Below are positions 6,431 through 6,616 of a DNA stretch of 6,616 bases, one piece after another. The notes under the pieces are model-generated. The model saw only the letters and a program-made list of their open reading frames with translations. It ran no database searches and was not told the DNA's origin. Position 1 is the stretch's first letter, and every line of letters begins with the position of its first letter. The stretch covers positions 1-6,616 of the forward strand of contig CAKSXP010000100.1 of the NCBI GenBank assembly GCA_934515035.1. The letters are read 5' to 3'. The DNA is from an uncultured Oscillospiraceae bacterium (lineage in GTDB: Bacteria > Bacillota > Clostridia > Oscillospirales > Oscillospiraceae). The position numbers and the translations under genes were made by a program.

Positions 6431-6436
6431 AAGGAG
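6431..6436 (+). promoter_or_regulatory. ribosome binding site supporting the TTG start of tgt
   Basis: AAGGAG lies 7 bases before TTG 6444, an ideal spacing, and no in-frame ATG or GTG sits at a better position. TATAAA at 6418-6423 could be a -10 element for tgt, but I see no acceptable -35 upstream. Confidence 0.75.
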
Positions 6437-6443
6437 ATATACC

Positions 6444-6616
6444 TTGTTTGAGCTTATAACACAGGACGGACATGCCCGGCGCGGGGTTTACACGACTCCG
6501 CATGGGACCGTGCAGACGCCTGTTTTTATGAATGTCGGCACGTCCGCGGCAATAAAGGGCGCGCTTTCTGCGGAGGACCTTTCAAATATCGGCTGTCAGG
6601 TCGAGCTTTCCAACAC
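6444..6616 (+). CDS. tgt: queuine/preQ1 tRNA-guanine transglycosylase, N-terminal part, TTG start
   Basis: Tgt exchanges guanine 34 of GUN-anticodon tRNAs for preQ1, supplying the substrate for QueA. The window holds 57 codons of a protein usually near 370-380 residues. The reading begins (L/M)FELITQDGHARRGVYTTPHG and continues with TPVFMNVGTSAAIKG (about 24-38), LSAEDL (40-45) and LSNT at the edge. These match the family N-terminal blocks, including the HG.V.TPVFM.VGT signature. The TTG start is supported by AAGGAG at 6431. Normally next to queA in Firmicutes; here about 800 bases apart because of the toxin-antitoxin pair. It may depend on read-through from upstream promoters, past the hairpin at 6319-6348. 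Confidence 0.95.
   Translation, partial: MFELITQDGHARRGVYTTPHGTVQTPVFMNVGTSAAIKGALSAEDLSNIGCQVELSN

Noticed and set aside
6310..6443. A small gene or RNA between the toxin and tgt
   Set aside because: No start with a ribosome binding site and a plausible frame on either strand. Apart from the hairpin, the repeat copy and the tgt ribosome binding site, I see nothing.

Overview
The window reads as chromosomal DNA from a spore-lineage Firmicute, most likely an anaerobic Clostridia member of the Oscillospiraceae/Ruminococcaceae type. This is an inference from a SpoIID-family gene, strong AAGGAGG-like ribosome binding sites, an archaeal/fungal-like aspartate-semialdehyde dehydrogenase, and a queA/tgt gene order. 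No phylogeny was run. Coding density is high and every recognised gene is intact apart from the two cut by the window edges.

Left part, minus strand (positions 1-2719): a tight operon asd-dapA-dapB. Its products convert L-aspartyl phosphate to aspartate semialdehyde (Asd), to 4-hydroxy-tetrahydrodipicolinate (DapA), and then to tetrahydrodipicolinate (DapB). This is the entry to lysine and to the diaminopimelate of peptidoglycan. The gaps are 16 and 18 bases. dapB runs off the left edge with only about a dozen residues missing.

Divergent control region (2720-2931): about 210 bases with no gene. It holds a good minus-strand promoter for the asd operon, two plus-strand promoter candidates for the SpoIID-like gene, and an imperfect 29-base inverted repeat. 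One plus-strand promoter and the asd promoter lie over the same DNA, so they may exclude each other. No lysine riboswitch is visible.

Right part, plus strand (2932-6616): a secreted or membrane-attached SpoIID/LytB protein with a SPOR-like segment nested inside it, then queA 8 bases downstream. After queA comes a RelB/DinJ-YafQ type toxin-antitoxin pair with its own AT-rich promoter and a palindromic candidate operator. A large hairpin follows the toxin, and then the first 57 codons of tgt. QueA and Tgt act in the same queuosine tRNA-modification pathway and their genes are normally adjacent in Firmicutes, so the toxin-antitoxin pair looks like an insertion into a housekeeping operon. An imperfect direct repeat of 14-15 bases brackets it.

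I found no wholly new system. The points most worth a second look are the toxin-antitoxin insertion between queA and tgt, the superimposed divergent promoters linking diaminopimelate synthesis to a wall hydrolase, and the SPOR-within-SpoIID architecture.
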